From an uncultured Bacteroidota bacterium (GTDB lineage Bacteria > Bacteroidota > Bacteroidia > Flavobacteriales > TMED113): 7,289 nucleotides of DNA. This document shows, in pieces, positions 6,690 to 7,289 of this stretch (position 1 is the first letter of the stretch; each line of letters begins with the position of its first letter). The notes below the pieces were generated by a model, which saw only the letters and a program-made list of their open reading frames with translations, was not told the DNA's origin and ran no database searches. Both the position numbers and the translations under genes were made by a program. The stretch spans positions 1 through 7,289 of the forward strand of contig CABYOB010000027.1 of the NCBI GenBank assembly GCA_902520385.1, given 5' to 3'.

Positions 6690-7289
6690 TTGTTCAAAAA
6701 TTTAATATTTTTTTTATTCTTCAACCTGATTTATGCACAAAATAATTATGTAGATTTTTTTCTTCTAAAATACAATCCTCAAGAGGGAGATTTTATTTTT
6801 CAAGATTTAGACTCTAGCCCACTATGCGATGCTATTGAAGAAGTTACCCCTGGAATATTTAATCAGAATTTCTCACACGTTGGCATAATTATAAAAGAAA
6901 ATAACTCATTTAGAATTTTAGAAGCTTTTATAAATGGAGTAAAAATCGTTAGTTTAAAAGAATTTATCAGCAGAAGCTTTGATAAGAATGGAGTTCCCAA
7001 AATAACAATAGCAAGAATACATCCCGCTTATTTAAAAGAAAATCCATATTTAATTAATGATGCTATTAAAAAATCTAAAACACTATTAGATAAACCTTAC
7101 GATACGAATTTTTTAATGGACAAAAATTCATTTTATTGCTCTGAACTCATATACGAGATTTTTAACACAAATAATGAGTTTTTTAAATTAAATCCTATGA
7201 CCTATAAAAATTCTAAAGGAAAATTTCAACAAACATGGGTTGATTACTTTAAAAATTTGAAAGTAAAAATACCAGAGGGAGAGCCAGGT
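6690..7289 (+). CDS. Exported YiiX/YebB-like permuted NlpC/P60 cysteine hydrolase (3' end outside window)
   Basis: Probably a periplasmic or outer-membrane-side cysteine hydrolase of the circularly permuted NlpC/P60 group (DUF830, peptidase C92-like). The natural substrate (peptidoglycan peptide, lipid or amide) is not established for this branch. The start is TTG 6690: the atpC stop lies in the same frame just upstream and the next in-frame ATG is deep inside the domain. Residues 1-16 (FKNLIFFLFFNLIYA) form a signal peptide cleaved before QNN. EGDFIFQDLDSSPLCDAIEEVT (split here by the usual GDhxFQxLD and LCDAIE boxes) at 32-53 is a family hallmark. His63 in FSHVGI comes before Cys150 in FYCSELIYE, the order expected of the permuted fold. 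LEAF (78-81) and DKPYDTNF (134-141) are also typical. The visible 200 residues end at PEGEPG, where related proteins have only a short tail left. It probably shares the atpDC transcript. Confidence 0.85.
   Translation, partial: MFKNLIFFLFFNLIYAQNNYVDFFLLKYNPQEGDFIFQDLDSSPLCDAIEEVTPGIFNQNFSHVGIIIKENNSFRILEAFINGVKIVSLKEFISRSFDKNGVPKITIARIHPAYLKENPYLINDAIKKSKTLLDKPYDTNFLMDKNSFYCSELIYEIFNTNNEFFKLNPMTYKNSKGKFQQTWVDYFKNLKVKIPEGEPG

Noticed and set aside
1..7289. A new defence, mobile or biosynthetic system spanning the window
   Set aside because: The genes are mostly recognisable envelope and housekeeping families with even base composition. No integrase, transposase, repeats array or toxin-antitoxin pair was found.

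Overview
The window looks like chromosomal DNA from an AT-rich (roughly 30% GC by eye) member of the Bacteroidetes, most likely a marine flavobacterial lineage. Three things point there: a protein with a type IX secretion (T9SS) type A sorting domain, an ATP synthase beta subunit with the long insertion typical of that phylum, and promoter-like TTTG / TAnnTTTG elements with no clear Shine-Dalgarno sequences. No RNA gene, CRISPR array, insertion sequence or phage gene is visible. There is no gene-free stretch longer than about 105 bases.

Layout. (1) The left edge carries the 3' part of a TonB-dependent outer-membrane receptor (to 935). A GTG-started, methyltransferase-like gene abuts it directly (936-1472). 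(2) After a 66-base gap comes a large secreted T9SS cargo protein with thrombospondin type 3 calcium-binding repeats (1539-3671). One base later starts a 64-residue two-helix membrane protein of unknown function (3673-3867). (3) On the minus strand lies ribF, the bifunctional riboflavin kinase/FAD synthetase (3864-4814). Its stop codon overlaps the stop of the 64-residue gene through a shared CTAG. (4) Diverging from ribF across a 104-base promoter region is the cluster atpD (4919-6445), atpC (6450-6686) and a TTG-started gene for a secreted YiiX/YebB-like, permuted NlpC/P60 cysteine hydrolase (6690 to beyond the right edge).

How they work together. atpD and atpC encode the catalytic beta and the epsilon subunits of F1 ATPase. 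No other F1Fo genes are next to them, so the remaining subunits must be encoded elsewhere. RibF supplies FMN and FAD. The receptor and the T9SS protein are cell-surface components. The window is mostly conserved housekeeping and envelope genes, and I see no convincing sign of a new multi-gene system. The items most worth a second look are the secreted hydrolase coupled to atpC, the receptor/methyltransferase pair, the small membrane protein between the T9SS gene and ribF, and the unusual starts and shared stop codons.
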